In this document: positions 63,851-64,000 of the stretch, one piece after another
Layout: every line of letters begins with the position of its first letter
Position numbering within the stretch: the first letter of the stretch is position 1
Assembly: GCF_000730665.1 (NCBI RefSeq)
Contig: NZ_BBIV01000024.1
Location: 22,938 to 86,937, forward strand
Source of the DNA: Pseudomonas plecoglossicida NBRC 103162 = DSM 15088
GTDB taxonomy: Bacteria; Pseudomonadota; Gammaproteobacteria; Pseudomonadales; Pseudomonadaceae
Direction of reading: 5' to 3'
Length of the DNA stretch: 64,000 bases
Notes under the pieces: generated by a model
What the model was told of the DNA's origin: nothing
The model's input: the letters and a program-made list of their open reading frames with translations, nothing else
Databases searched by the model: none
Made by a program: the position numbers and the translations under genes

Positions 63851-63961
63851 TATCGTGGTCCCATGCCGGGTTGTTATGGGGGGAATTCTTGCACGGGTGG
63901 AAGGAGGCGGCCATCACCCTTCGGGGTGAGCTTGGGGTGCATGGCTTGGGTTTTGGGGTGG

Positions 63962-64000
63962 GGTTGAGATCGAGCGCCGCCCGCGCGGCGCATCGCGAGC
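63962..64000 (+). repeat. Partial REP element at the window edge
   Basis: From GGTTGAGATCGAGCGCC to the edge the sequence matches 23918-23956 of the RAYT left arm with one difference (GCGAGC for GCGGGC). It is a further copy of the RAYT-linked REP family about 40 kb from the transposase gene. Confidence 0.75.

Overview
The window is chromosomal DNA from a GC-rich gammaproteobacterium, almost certainly Pseudomonas and most like the P. putida group. The reasons are the layout of the type VI secretion (T6SS) cluster, several families of P. putida-style REP palindromes, a REP-associated transposase, DUF2790 and DUF1302 proteins, and strongly GC-biased third codon positions. The assignment is made from memory of these families, not from a search.

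Layout. (1) 1-683: the 5' part of an ADP-ribosylglycohydrolase gene, cut by the window edge. (2) 1307-22012: a compact T6SS cluster on the + strand, in the order unknown accessory gene, tssB, tssC, tssE, tssF, tssG, clpV, tssJ, tssK, tssL, tssM, tagF, a TssM-like/OmpA fusion, hcp, tssA. Many genes overlap by 4 nt (ATGA or GTGA). Membrane complex, baseplate, sheath, tube and recycling ATPase are all present, but no vgrG, PAAR or effector gene is. (3) 22137-30888: housekeeping and accessory genes: lactate permease, a RAYT transposase inside 100-bp inverted REP repeats, a lipoprotein, AEC and MFS transporters, a PEBP-like protein, a LysR regulator, a DUF2790 protein and trmK. (4) 30992-45335: a 14.3-kb integrated element bounded by a 16-bp direct repeat. 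It inserted between divergent trmK and ridA, 11 bp ahead of the ridA start codon. (5) 45347-57755: ridA, a TetR/thioesterase/iron-alcohol-dehydrogenase group, a divergent LuxE-LuxC-alcohol-dehydrogenase group, a DUF1302 protein, a frameshifted AraC regulator, an MFS transporter and a BKACE enzyme. (6) 57973-63850: rlhA, then a class III aminotransferase, an aldehyde dehydrogenase and a LuxR-type regulator.

The element is the most unusual part. It carries an AlpA-like regulator, a helicase of the primase-helicase type, a tyrosine integrase, a serine recombinase with four upstream motif copies that look like its site, a Panacea-type toxin-antitoxin pair, and an AT-rich block with two sets of repeats that looks like a replication origin. 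It also has a nine-gene leftward operon that encodes a 1089-residue phage-internal-protein-like polypeptide, a scaffold-like coiled-coil protein, a Gln-rich coiled-coil protein and small unknown proteins. I see no capsid, portal, large terminase or tail genes. The size and gene set fit a phage satellite that would depend on a helper phage, but this is inference and needs homology searches and induction data.

Start codons were chosen from Shine-Dalgarno spacing and overlap with neighbours. The very long open frames antisense to the T6SS, lactate permease, rlhA and aldehyde dehydrogenase genes were treated as GC-bias shadows.
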